In this document: one piece after another, positions 20,553-27,887 of the stretch | How the letters are laid out: every line of letters starts with the position of its first letter | How positions within the stretch are numbered: position 1 is the first letter of the stretch | Source of the DNA: Marinobacter sp. F4218 | GTDB lineage: Bacteria; Pseudomonadota; Gammaproteobacteria; Pseudomonadales; Oleiphilaceae | Direction of reading: 5' to 3' | DNA: 64,000 nt | Assembly (NCBI RefSeq): GCF_019443085.1 | Contig: NZ_JAHZIL010000003.1 | Coordinates: 124,001 to 188,000, forward strand | Notes under the pieces: model-generated | The model's input: the letters and a program-made list of their open reading frames with translations, nothing else | What the model was told of the DNA's origin: nothing | The model's database searches: none | Program-made: the position numbers and the translations under genes

Positions 20553-21578
20553 TTACCGTACCGGCGGAGCATACATGATGCCGCCTTCGGTCCACAGGGC
20601 GTTGAGGCCACGATCAAGCCCGAGCGGCGTGTCCGGGCCAACGTTGCGATCGTACATCTCGCCATAGTTACCGACGTGCTTGATAACCTCGTAACCGAAA
20701 TCGTGCTGAAGACCAAGCTTGGCTCCCATGTCGCCTTCAGTACCCAGCAAGCGCTGGATATTCGGGTTGTCGGACTTGAGCATATCGTCAACATTGGCAC
20801 TGGTTACGCCCAGCTCTTCGGCGTTGATCTGAACAGACAGCACCCATTTCACGATGTTGAACCACTGGTCGTCGCCCTGACGGACCACCGGACCCAACGG
20901 CTCCTTGGAGATGGTGTTCGGCAGGATCTTCGCGGAACTCGGATCCGCCAGCTTGGAGCGCAGAGCGGCCAACTGTGAACGGTCGGATGTCAGCACATCA
21001 CAGCGACCTGCGGAGAAGCCCTGAACAGTCTGCTCTGAGGTATCAAACACGATTGGCTTGAATTCCATGCCTTTGGCGCGGAAATAGTCGGACAGGTTCA
21101 GTTCGGTGGTCGTACCGGACTGGATACAAATGGTGGCGCCATCCAATTGGGTGGCATCATCAACACCAATCCCTTTGTTGATCAGGAACCCCTGACCGTC
21201 ATAGTAGTTAACGCCTGCGAAATTCAGACCCAGGGAAGCGTCGCGAGTGAGCGTCCAGGTTGTGTTCCGGGACAGCATGTCGATTTCACCTGACTGGAGG
21301 GCGGTGAACCGCTCCTTTGCCGTCAGCGGAGTAAATTCAACCGACTTGGAATCGCCGAAGATGGCAGTGGCGACGGCGCGACAAGTATCCACGTCAATGC
21401 CGGTCCAGTTGCCTTCTTCATCAGGCTGGGAGAACCCGGGCAGACCGCTAGTCACACCACACTGGAGGTGCCCCTTATCCTTCACATTTTCCAGCGTCGT
21501 TGCGGCCATTGCACCTGTGGCCGTGAAAGCGCCCACTGTCAGTGCCATTCCCAGGGCAATCGATTTCGTCTTTTTCAT
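20553..21578 (-). CDS. aapJ: Periplasmic amino-acid-binding protein AapJ
   Basis: This is the solute receptor of the aapJQMP importer. The 341-residue precursor has a 25-residue signal peptide cut after GAMA. The mature part is a type II binding protein with CGVTSGLPGFSQPDE, WTGIDVDTCRAVA and the long AapJ-type C-terminus. The ATG at 21578 has GGAG eight bases upstream; an in-frame start 12 codons earlier would put charged residues before the signal peptide. It is first in the operon, behind a sigma-54 promoter. The AapJ/BztA group takes a broad range of L-amino acids; the substrate here is not shown by sequence. Confidence 0.95.
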   Translation of the reverse strand: MKKTKSIALGMALTVGAFTATGAMAATTLENVKDKGHLQCGVTSGLPGFSQPDEEGNWTGIDVDTCRAVATAIFGDSKSVEFTPLTAKERFTALQSGEIDMLSRNTTWTLTRDASLGLNFAGVNYYDGQGFLINKGIGVDDATQLDGATICIQSGTTTELNLSDYFRAKGMEFKPIVFDTSEQTVQGFSAGRCDVLTSDRSQLAALRSKLADPSSAKILPNTISKEPLGPVVRQGDDQWFNIVKWVLSVQINAEELGVTSANVDDMLKSDNPNIQRLLGTEGDMGAKLGLQHDFGYEVIKHVGNYGEMYDRNVGPDTPLGLDRGLNALWTEGGIMYAPPVR

Positions 21579-21622
21579 TATCGGATCTCCGAACTTCGGT
21601 TGGTTGCTTCGCAATGGTTGTC

Positions 21623-21638
21623 AGCAAATTGTGAGCCA
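21623..21638 (-). promoter_or_regulatory. Sigma-54 promoter of aapJQMP
   Basis: The minus strand reads TGGCTCACAATTTGCT, matching the RpoN consensus TGGCACG-N4-TTGCW with invariant GG and GC at the right 10-bp spacing. Transcription would begin near 21612, giving a leader of about 33 nt before the aapJ ATG. Confidence 0.75.
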
Positions 21639-21722
21639 TGCAAGCTAGGTTATTGATTCATTGTACTTATTTTCAATTTACCAGCCTCAATTCTCGCCTC
21701 AGCAAGCAATAAAAGTCAAACC

Positions 21723-21739
21723 GGCACCGAAATGGCGCA
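21723..21739 (-). promoter_or_regulatory. NtrC-like enhancer site upstream of aapJ
   Basis: The minus strand reads TGCGCCATTTCGGTGCC, that is TGCRCC-N5-GGTGCM, close to the NtrC consensus TGCACC-N5-GGTGCA (one mismatch per arm). It is centred about 120 bp upstream of the predicted start, a normal distance for NtrC acting on sigma-54 polymerase. Confidence 0.6.
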
Positions 21740-21839
21740 TCGAGCCTGATTCCGTGCCCTGTCCTGAAGCAAGATTAACGGACCGTACCCTTACAAAGTA
21801 GAACAAAGTTCGAGATTTCAACTAGTTTTTACGAAATTT

Positions 21840-22733
21840 TTATGTGGACGCTCTCATTTCTGCCGGTTCCTTGTAGGTCTCCAGTCGCTTCAACCAGCCC
21901 TCTAGCCAACGTTCCCTTTCAATCGGATTTTCGGCATTCTCAGCCCGGCGGGTCAGTACATCCGCCGCCGCCTTCCGAAAACGGGTCAGTGCCGTCTGGT
22001 CAGGCGATTGTTTCTCCATGGCAAGGAGTACCTGCAGCAGCCCCCAGCCCTGTCCATGGTATTGCTCCATCTGCGAAAGGCCCTCGCCTTTGAAATTGAC
22101 GTAATCCATCAGCGCATAGATTCCTCCGGGGGTCGCCGTCAGGGATTTAAGTCGATTCCTTACGGCCTCCTGCTTTTCCTCCGGTGCAGCAGCGACAACA
22201 TCGGTCAGCGACTGTTTGGCACGGCGGACAATGAACTCGGCCTGTAGGCCCTGGGTACCGGCGAGGAATTCCCGCAGCTCTGCCATTTCCACGGAGTCTT
22301 CGGAGGCCAGGTACGCCTCGCGATCCGGCCAGGGTGCGTCAAAAGGTTCCAACTCCCGCAACCACTCAGGCACGGAAGCCTGCCGCTGCATCATGTACTG
22401 GATAAGCGCTGGAAAGCTCTCGACGAAACGTTCCTCCACGCCCCTGGGATACCAGATGAAATGCCCGATCCCCAATGACGGAAACTTTTCCCCCACATTC
22501 CAGTGCACGAGACAGTCGAGCTGACCCGCACATTCGTTGCGGAAAATCTGAGCTCCAACCCAATCCATCTGGGCCGCTTCAAGCGTTATGGAGACATCGG
22601 GTTCGTCGGATTCCGCCTCGGCGTCGGCCTGCATTTCCGGGGGTTGATAACCGACCTTCTCTTCCCGTGCATCGCACCCCGTCAGCACCAGAACCGCAAT
22701 CGCGCAAAACCACACACTCTTTGCCAAAGCCAC
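21840..22733 (-). CDS. Lipoprotein of unknown function
   Basis: The 297-residue product starts with a GTG (AGAGG seven bases upstream) and has a lipoprotein signal peptide ending in LVLTGC, with the lipidated cysteine at residue 20. An acidic linker (about 25-50) is followed by a conserved-looking block at 66-96 (NECAG, two cysteines, WNVGEKFPSLGIGHFIWYP). The rest is mainly helical. Proteins with this GIGHFIWYP block occur as uncharacterised lipoproteins in related marine bacteria, to my knowledge without an assigned function. The glutamate, cysteines and histidine in the block could suggest an enzyme, but I cannot name a reaction. It is divergent from the panE-like gene. Confidence 0.75.
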   Translation of the reverse strand: MALAKSVWFCAIAVLVLTGCDAREEKVGYQPPEMQADAEAESDEPDVSITLEAAQMDWVGAQIFRNECAGQLDCLVHWNVGEKFPSLGIGHFIWYPRGVEERFVESFPALIQYMMQRQASVPEWLRELEPFDAPWPDREAYLASEDSVEMAELREFLAGTQGLQAEFIVRRAKQSLTDVVAAAPEEKQEAVRNRLKSLTATPGGIYALMDYVNFKGEGLSQMEQYHGQGWGLLQVLLAMEKQSPDQTALTRFRKAAADVLTRRAENAENPIERERWLEGWLKRLETYKEPAEMRAST

Positions 22734-22928
22734 GAAAATACCTCTTCCTCTGTACCGTTCGGAAGCGACCAACAATCTCTCCCGGTTGAATTCAAGACGC
22801 TTAAGTATGGAACAGTCGTGATTACCGGGGGACAGAATTTGGCTTACGAAATTGAAATAAACCGCATTGACTTATCAGGAGGTGCCAGACACTCTTCACG
22901 GTGTCATAACAAAAACAACGGATTCATC

Positions 22929-23981
22929 ATGGTACAGGCCACTTCTTCCCGCTCTTCCTCTCCTCGTATTGTCGTGTTCGGGGCAGGCAGCGTGGGCTGT
23001 TATGTGGGCGGCCGACTGATATCCGGGGGCGCAAACGTGGTTATGATCGGCCGCGCCCGGATCGGTCAAACCCTGAAAAAACATCCACTGGTAGTCACGG
23101 ATTACCAGAGCTTCGAATTTCAGACGCAACTCACGCCCGAGCAGTTCACGGAGGATCCCGCGCAAGTTGCTGAAGCCGACCTGGTTCTTGTGACGGTAAA
23201 GTCTGCTGCCACAACCGAGGCGGCGCTGACGCTCGCCAGGCACCTCAAGCCTGGGACGCCTGTAATCAGTCTGCAGAATGGCATTTCGAATGCGGAAGAA
23301 CTTCGTCAACACCTGCCCAATGCTCGGGTGTGTGCCGGCATGATTCCGTTCAATGTCGTCCAGAAAAGCCCCGGACACTTTCATCACGGTACCGAAGGTC
23401 ATCTGATGGCGGAGCGAGACGACAGCCTCGACGCTTTTCTGCCGCTATTTGAACTATGCGGCCTGCCACTGGAACTCCGTGACGACATGAAATCGGTGAT
23501 GTGGTCCAAGCTCCTGCTCAATCTGAACAACCCGATCAACGCCTTGTCCAATGTGCCTTTGCTGGAAGAGTTGTCCGATCGCTCCTATCGACGCTGCCTG
23601 GCAGCGGCCCAGCGCGAAACCCTGAGCCTTATGGGACACGCGGGCATTGACACGATCAAGCTAACAGCGATTCCAATGCGCCTGGTGCCCGTCGTGATGA
23701 GCCTGCCCGACTGGCTGTTCAAGCGACTGGCAAGCCGCATGCTGGCCATTGACCCGATCGCCCGGTCGTCTATGTGGGAGGACCTGGAAGCCGGCCGGCC
23801 AACTGAGGTGGATTGGATCAACGGTGAAGTCGTCAGGCTGGCCGAGACCCTGAACAAGTCGGCGCCGGTAAACCGGCGCCTGACGGAGCTCGTGCATGAA
23901 TGCGAGAAAACCCGCAGACGCTGGCCGGGGGACGAGCTACTGGCAGAACTTCGGGCCGCACTGCGCAAAGCGAATTCCTGA
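22929..23981 (+). CDS. panE: 2-dehydropantoate 2-reductase family protein
   Basis: This 350-residue protein belongs to the ApbA/PanE family, which reduces ketopantoate to pantoate with NADPH in pantothenate synthesis. It has the nucleotide-binding GAGSVGCYVGGRL, LVTVKSAAT, ISLQNGI and the C-terminal catalytic lysine region MWSKLLLNLNNPINAL. The start is the ATG at 22929; the frame extends upstream into the antisense of the lipoprotein gene and those codons look non-coding. The family also holds paralogues that act on other 2-oxo acids, so the specific substrate is not certain. Confidence 0.85.
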   Translation: MVQATSSRSSSPRIVVFGAGSVGCYVGGRLISGGANVVMIGRARIGQTLKKHPLVVTDYQSFEFQTQLTPEQFTEDPAQVAEADLVLVTVKSAATTEAALTLARHLKPGTPVISLQNGISNAEELRQHLPNARVCAGMIPFNVVQKSPGHFHHGTEGHLMAERDDSLDAFLPLFELCGLPLELRDDMKSVMWSKLLLNLNNPINALSNVPLLEELSDRSYRRCLAAAQRETLSLMGHAGIDTIKLTAIPMRLVPVVMSLPDWLFKRLASRMLAIDPIARSSMWEDLEAGRPTEVDWINGEVVRLAETLNKSAPVNRRLTELVHECEKTRRRWPGDELLAELRAALRKANS

Positions 23982-23995
23982 ACGCTCCCGACGCC

Positions 23996-24388
23996 TCAGT
24001 TGATCAGGTGCTCTGACAGTTTTGCCCGGATGTCATCCGGAATCGGCAGGGCTTTCTCAGTGTCATAATTGAAGTGGATCAGCACCGCGACGCCGCGCGC
24101 AATCTGCTTGCCGTTCTGCCAGGCTTCCTGAACCACGTGAAATGACGAGTTGCCGATCTTGCCAATGCCGGTCCGGAGCTGTACCGGCATGTGCCAATAG
24201 CTTTGGGCCAGCAAGTCGACCTCAAGGCGCGCAATGATCAGCGGCCAGCCTTCCACGTCGAGGCTTGGGTGAAAGATCTTGAACACCGGCGTTCTTGCCT
24301 GCTCAAACCAGATTGGCAACGCGGTGTTACTGATGTGACCCAGGGCATCCGTGTCGCTGAATCGGGGTTCAATTTCCAGTTCAAACAT
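23996..24388 (-). CDS. Hotdog-fold acyl-CoA thioesterase
   Basis: This 130-residue protein has the 4-hydroxybenzoyl-CoA thioesterase/YbgC-type pattern: RFSDTDALGHISNTALPIWFEQART with the catalytic aspartate, then VEVDLLAQS-like strands and an RGVAVLIHFNYDTEKALPIP end. Such enzymes hydrolyse short acyl-CoAs in the cytoplasm. The ATG at 24388 is chosen because the family always starts close to this motif; upstream codons are unlike it. A TATAAT (24416-24421, minus strand) lies 28 bp upstream with a poor -35. The substrate cannot be told from sequence. Confidence 0.85.
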   Translation of the reverse strand: MFELEIEPRFSDTDALGHISNTALPIWFEQARTPVFKIFHPSLDVEGWPLIIARLEVDLLAQSYWHMPVQLRTGIGKIGNSSFHVVQEAWQNGKQIARGVAVLIHFNYDTEKALPIPDDIRAKLSEHLIN

Positions 24389-24650
24389 CGCATTTTCCTG
24401 TCGTGAAAACCGGGCATTATACACCGCCCGGCAAGACCTCCGAAACGCAAGGACCTGCGATGTAAGTAGAGGCTGATCAGTCCGGATACCGTGCACCCCG
24501 ATGCGTAACACTTCACACGCTGCGCAAAAATTACGATTCCTTTTCAATATCTTACAAGATTCATGTCGATTGTATTCCGGGCCTGCTATAGGGTTCGCCT
24601 GCGCCCCGTAATCGGATGTGCGTCAATAAAAAGTAATTCAAGGAAACACT

Positions 24651-25226
24651 ATGAAAAACGTTCTGATCTGTTCAGCGCTGACCGCTGCCCTGGCATCCGG
24701 ATATGCTCACGCAGACAACCACAGCAGCAATGGGAGCGCCATCAGCGGCCAAAGTCTGGTTGAGAATGGCTATGTAGAAGCACGGCTCGGCTTCGCGGAT
24801 GTGGGGCTTGATGATAGTGCAATCGTTGTTGCAGGCACCTTCGGAACCAGCTTGGCCCACGTTTACCCTGGGCTGGGCGCTGAAGCCGATCTGACTCTTA
24901 CGGCAGTCGACGCTGAATCAAACTATTTCGGCGGCAAAGTCGAAGCGAGCTATGCGTCACTGGCCGGTTATGCAACCTATACCTATAGCCTGGACAAGCA
25001 GATCAAGGACCTCGAAGTGCTGGGACGCCTTGGGCTGGCGTACACGGATGCCGAAGCATCAGCCAGCAATGGCAGCGCAACCGCATCTGCAGATGACTCC
25101 AGCATTGACATCGCCATCGGTATCGGCGCTCGGTACAACCTCCGCGACAATCTGGCACTGGTTGGACGACTGGATACCTACGAGGATATCGACGTATTCA
25201 GTGTCGGTGCGACCTTCCGGTTCTGA
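24651..25226 (+). CDS. Small outer-membrane beta-barrel protein (YfaZ/Omp-like)
   Basis: The 191-residue precursor has a 21-residue signal peptide cut after AHA. The mature part alternates hydrophobic and polar residues in eight or so strands (for example GYVEARLGFADVGL, LAGYATYTYSL, DIAIGIGARYNL) and ends in phenylalanine (VGATFRF), the signal for Bam-dependent outer-membrane insertion. Two loops are rich in Ser, Asn and Ala. It resembles YfaZ-type or opacity-type barrels. AAGGAAAC precedes the ATG. Function is not known. Confidence 0.75.
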   Translation: MKNVLICSALTAALASGYAHADNHSSNGSAISGQSLVENGYVEARLGFADVGLDDSAIVVAGTFGTSLAHVYPGLGAEADLTLTAVDAESNYFGGKVEASYASLAGYATYTYSLDKQIKDLEVLGRLGLAYTDAEASASNGSATASADDSSIDIAIGIGARYNLRDNLALVGRLDTYEDIDVFSVGATFRF

Positions 25227-25236
25227 CAGGTAGAAA

Positions 25237-25267
25237 TAAAAAAACCGGAGCCCTGCTCCGGTTTTTT
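25237..25267. terminator. Bidirectional terminator between the barrel gene and fpr
   Basis: ACCGGAG-CCCTG-CTCCGGT is flanked by A7 and T6 runs, between two convergent genes. Confidence 0.88.
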
Positions 25268-25291
25268 CTCAATAACACCGCCGCCGGTATT

Positions 25292-26062
25292 TCACTGCTC
25301 GACGAAGGCCCGCTCAATGACGTAGTGGCCCATTTCTCCACCACGGGCTTCCTTGAATCCCATCTTGTTGAGAATGGCACAGGTATCCTTGAGCATGCTC
25401 GGACTGCCACAGATCATGAAGCGGTCGTTCTCCGGATCGAAGTCCGGAAGACCAAGGTCCCGGGTAATCTTTCCGGTTTCCATGGCATCAGTCAGACGAC
25501 CCTGATTACGGAAGTCTTCGCGGGTGACCGTCGGGTAGTACTCAAGCTTACCTTTGACCATCTCGCCGAAAAATTCGTTCTCCGGCAGCTCTTCGATCTC
25601 GCTCTGATAGGCCAGCTCGGACACGTAACGGACGCCGTGGGTCAGGATGACCTTATCAAACGCTTCGTAAACCTCCGGATCCTTGATAATACTCATAAAC
25701 GGCGCAAGGCCGGTACCGGTGCTGATCAGCCAAAGATTCTTGCCTGGCAACAGGTTATCCAGAACCAGCGTGCCCGTGGGTTTGCGGCTGACCAGAATCT
25801 CGTCCCCCACCTGAATCTTCTGCAGGCGCGATGTCAGCGGGCCGTCCTGAACCTTGATGGAAAAGAACTCCAGTTCTTCCTCGTAGTTGGCACTGGCGAT
25901 GCTGTAGGCACGCATCAGGGGCTTGCCGTCGGTTTCCAGGCCAATCATCACAAAATGGCCGTTCTTGAAACGGAATCCCGGATCACGGCTGGTCTTGAAG
26001 CTGAACAGGGTGTCGTTCCAGTGGTGTACGCTGGTCACTGTTTCTTTGATCAGGTTGCTCAT
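25292..26062 (-). CDS. fpr: Ferredoxin/flavodoxin-NADP+ reductase
   Basis: This 256-residue FAD enzyme moves electrons between NADPH and ferredoxin or flavodoxin. The FAD-binding RAYSIAS, the GPLTSRLQ turn, the NADP-binding STGTGLAPFMSII, and MICGSPSMLKD are visible. The C-terminus VIERAFVEQ fits the bacterial subclass I type used in oxidative-stress defence and Fe-S repair. GAGG precedes the ATG. It is divergent from a LysR gene, as fpr is from finR in Pseudomonas, with palindromes in the shared 143-bp spacer. Confidence 0.95.
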   Translation of the reverse strand: MSNLIKETVTSVHHWNDTLFSFKTSRDPGFRFKNGHFVMIGLETDGKPLMRAYSIASANYEEELEFFSIKVQDGPLTSRLQKIQVGDEILVSRKPTGTLVLDNLLPGKNLWLISTGTGLAPFMSIIKDPEVYEAFDKVILTHGVRYVSELAYQSEIEELPENEFFGEMVKGKLEYYPTVTREDFRNQGRLTDAMETGKITRDLGLPDFDPENDRFMICGSPSMLKDTCAILNKMGFKEARGGEMGHYVIERAFVEQ

Positions 26063-26107
26063 GTAAACCTCGTCCTGTTCGGGTCGCTTTTCACTGCGAA
26101 AGTTTCA

Positions 26108-26126
26108 ACTTTAAATTGCCTAAAGT
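26108..26126. promoter_or_regulatory. Palindrome in fpr/finR spacer (fpr side)
   Basis: ACTTTA-AATTGCC-TAAAGT is a perfect 6-bp inverted repeat with a 7-nt centre, 46 bp from the fpr start. It is a candidate LysR-regulator operator. Confidence 0.4.
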
Positions 26127-26153
26127 GTAACCCACCACTAACCTATCGGGAAA

Positions 26154-26168
26154 ATGGGATATTCTCAT
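26154..26168. promoter_or_regulatory. LysR-type T-N11-A box in fpr/finR spacer (regulator side)
   Basis: ATGGGATATTCTCAT is a near-perfect 15-bp palindrome and contains the LysR-type T-N11-A pattern (T26155, A26167). It lies 38 bp upstream of the regulator start. Confidence 0.45.
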
Positions 26169-26205
26169 AACCTTATTCGGCCCAATCGATTTAGAGCGTT
26201 TTCTT

Positions 26206-27087
26206 ATGAAATACAGCTTTCGCCAACTGGAAGTTTTTCTGGCTGCCGCGCATTTCCAGAACATTACCCGCGCCGCCGAATCCCTGGCCATGTCCCAGTC
26301 CGCCGCCAGCAGCGCGCTGAAGGAACTGGAAAACCAGTTTGATATTCAGCTGTTCGATCGCGTGGGCAAGCGACTGCAGCTCAATGAACTCGGGCGCCTT
26401 TACCGGCCGAAAGTGGAGGCTGTACTGGCGCAGGCCAAAGAGCTGGAGCGAGCGTTCAGTAAACACTCCGAAGTGGGCGCCCTGAAGGTCGGAGCCACGC
26501 TGACTATCGGTAACTATTTGGCCGTGGGCGTCATGGCCCAATACATGAATACCCCTACCCACCCAAGGGTATCCCTGGAGGTCGCCAACACCAGCACCAT
26601 TGCCCGACGGGTCCGGGATTTCGAACTGGACATCGGTTTGATCGAGGGTGAGCTCCACTCCTCCGAACTGGAGGTTCTGCCCTGGCGCGGAGACGAGCTG
26701 GTGGTTTTCTGTTCCCCCAGCCACCCGCTGGCCAACAAGACGTCCCTGAACGATGACGATCTGCGTGAAGCCACCTGGATCATGCGCGAGCAGGGCTCCG
26801 GCACCCGGCAAAGCTTCGAACGGGGCATGCACGGTCTGCTGTCCGATCTGAACGTCTTGCTGGAGCTGGAGCACACCGAGGCGATCAAGCGGGCGGTGGA
26901 AACCAACCTTGGCATCGGCTGCCTTTCCGAGGTGGTCCTTGAGGACGCTTTCAGACGTGGCAGCCTGGTTCCGCTAAAAGTGCCCGAGCACCGGCAATTC
27001 GACCGTCAGTTCTACTTCATTCTTCACAAGCAAAAATATCGCAGCGCCGGGATTGACGCGTGGATGGAGCTGTGCCGAAAACTCTGA
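26206..27087 (+). CDS. finR: LysR-family regulator, FinR-like
   Basis: This 293-residue regulator has an N-terminal winged helix-turn-helix (FRQLEVFLAAAHFQNITRAAESLAMSQSAASSALKELE spans about residues 5-42) and a C-terminal periplasmic-binding-like effector domain. It is transcribed away from fpr. In Pseudomonas putida the divergent LysR protein FinR activates fpr under superoxide stress; the same layout is the basis for the name. No effector can be deduced. The neighbour downstream, miaE, is convergent and ends two bases away. Confidence 0.8.
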   Translation: MKYSFRQLEVFLAAAHFQNITRAAESLAMSQSAASSALKELENQFDIQLFDRVGKRLQLNELGRLYRPKVEAVLAQAKELERAFSKHSEVGALKVGATLTIGNYLAVGVMAQYMNTPTHPRVSLEVANTSTIARRVRDFELDIGLIEGELHSSELEVLPWRGDELVVFCSPSHPLANKTSLNDDDLREATWIMREQGSGTRQSFERGMHGLLSDLNVLLELEHTEAIKRAVETNLGIGCLSEVVLEDAFRRGSLVPLKVPEHRQFDRQFYFILHKQKYRSAGIDAWMELCRKL

Positions 27088-27088
27088 C

Positions 27089-27694
27089 TTACTGCACCGG
27101 GCCGCTGTGAAAACGGAACTCGGTGTCCGGCTCGATAATCAGTCGATGCTCAATTTCAAGGAACTCCCGGACACGATCCGTCACAGGCCCTCCATTCGCC
27201 TGCTCTGCCAGCCTCAGGTAATCCTGGTAGTGACGGGCTTCAGATTTCAGCAGGCTGTTGTAGAAATCGGCCAGCGTGTTGTCGAGATGCGGCGCCAAGG
27301 TTGCAAAGCGCTCGCATGAACGGGCCTCGATAATGGCACCGACAATCAGGACATCCACCAGACGCCCCGGATCCTCCGCCCTGACCTCCTGCCGCAGGCC
27401 TGCCGCGTAGCGCGCGGGAGTCAGATGGCCATACTCTACGCCCCGCTTCTTCATGATTGCCAGCACCTGTTCGAAGTGCCGGAGTTCTTCCCGTGCCAGC
27501 CGGGACATCTTGTTCAGCAAGTCGGTGTTATCAACGTAACGGTACATCAGGCTCAACGCCGTGGATGCTGCCTTCTTTTCACAGTGGGCGTGATCAATCA
27601 GCATAAGATCCTGATTGGCCAGGGCGTTGTCGATCCATTGCTGCGGCGTACGGCACGGCAGGAACGCGTGAATCTCTTGCAGGGCTTCGGTCAT
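27089..27694 (-). CDS. miaE: tRNA 2-methylthio-N6-isopentenyladenosine hydroxylase MiaE
   Basis: MiaE is a di-iron monooxygenase that hydroxylates the isopentenyl group of ms2i6A37 in tRNAs reading UNN codons. The 201-residue protein is all-helical with the carboxylate/histidine ligands in HAHCEKKAASTAL, REELRHFEQV, ARSCERF and SEARHYQDY. Length is normal for the MiaE family. It is convergent with the finR-like gene, with a one-base gap. Confidence 0.93.
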   Translation of the reverse strand: MTEALQEIHAFLPCRTPQQWIDNALANQDLMLIDHAHCEKKAASTALSLMYRYVDNTDLLNKMSRLAREELRHFEQVLAIMKKRGVEYGHLTPARYAAGLRQEVRAEDPGRLVDVLIVGAIIEARSCERFATLAPHLDNTLADFYNSLLKSEARHYQDYLRLAEQANGGPVTDRVREFLEIEHRLIIEPDTEFRFHSGPVQ

Positions 27695-27887
27695 GTCGAT
27701 ATGGGGCTGGTGAGTTGGACGGCGGAGTATAGCGCATGTATCAGAACACTCCGACCTCTGTCCATCTTAACTTTATAAGGGGTTTCCTATAGAATGCAGC
27801 GCCAGTTTAAGGCCTTTCCGCCATAAAACTCCCGCCGGGCTCTATAGCCAAGGGCGCGGGACATTCCAACTGATGAGGGTCCATATC

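Noticed and set aside
22503..22928. Upstream in-frame extension of the panE-like gene
   Set aside because: It overlaps the divergent lipoprotein gene. The NAD-binding motif starts shortly after the ATG at 22929, which is the family start.
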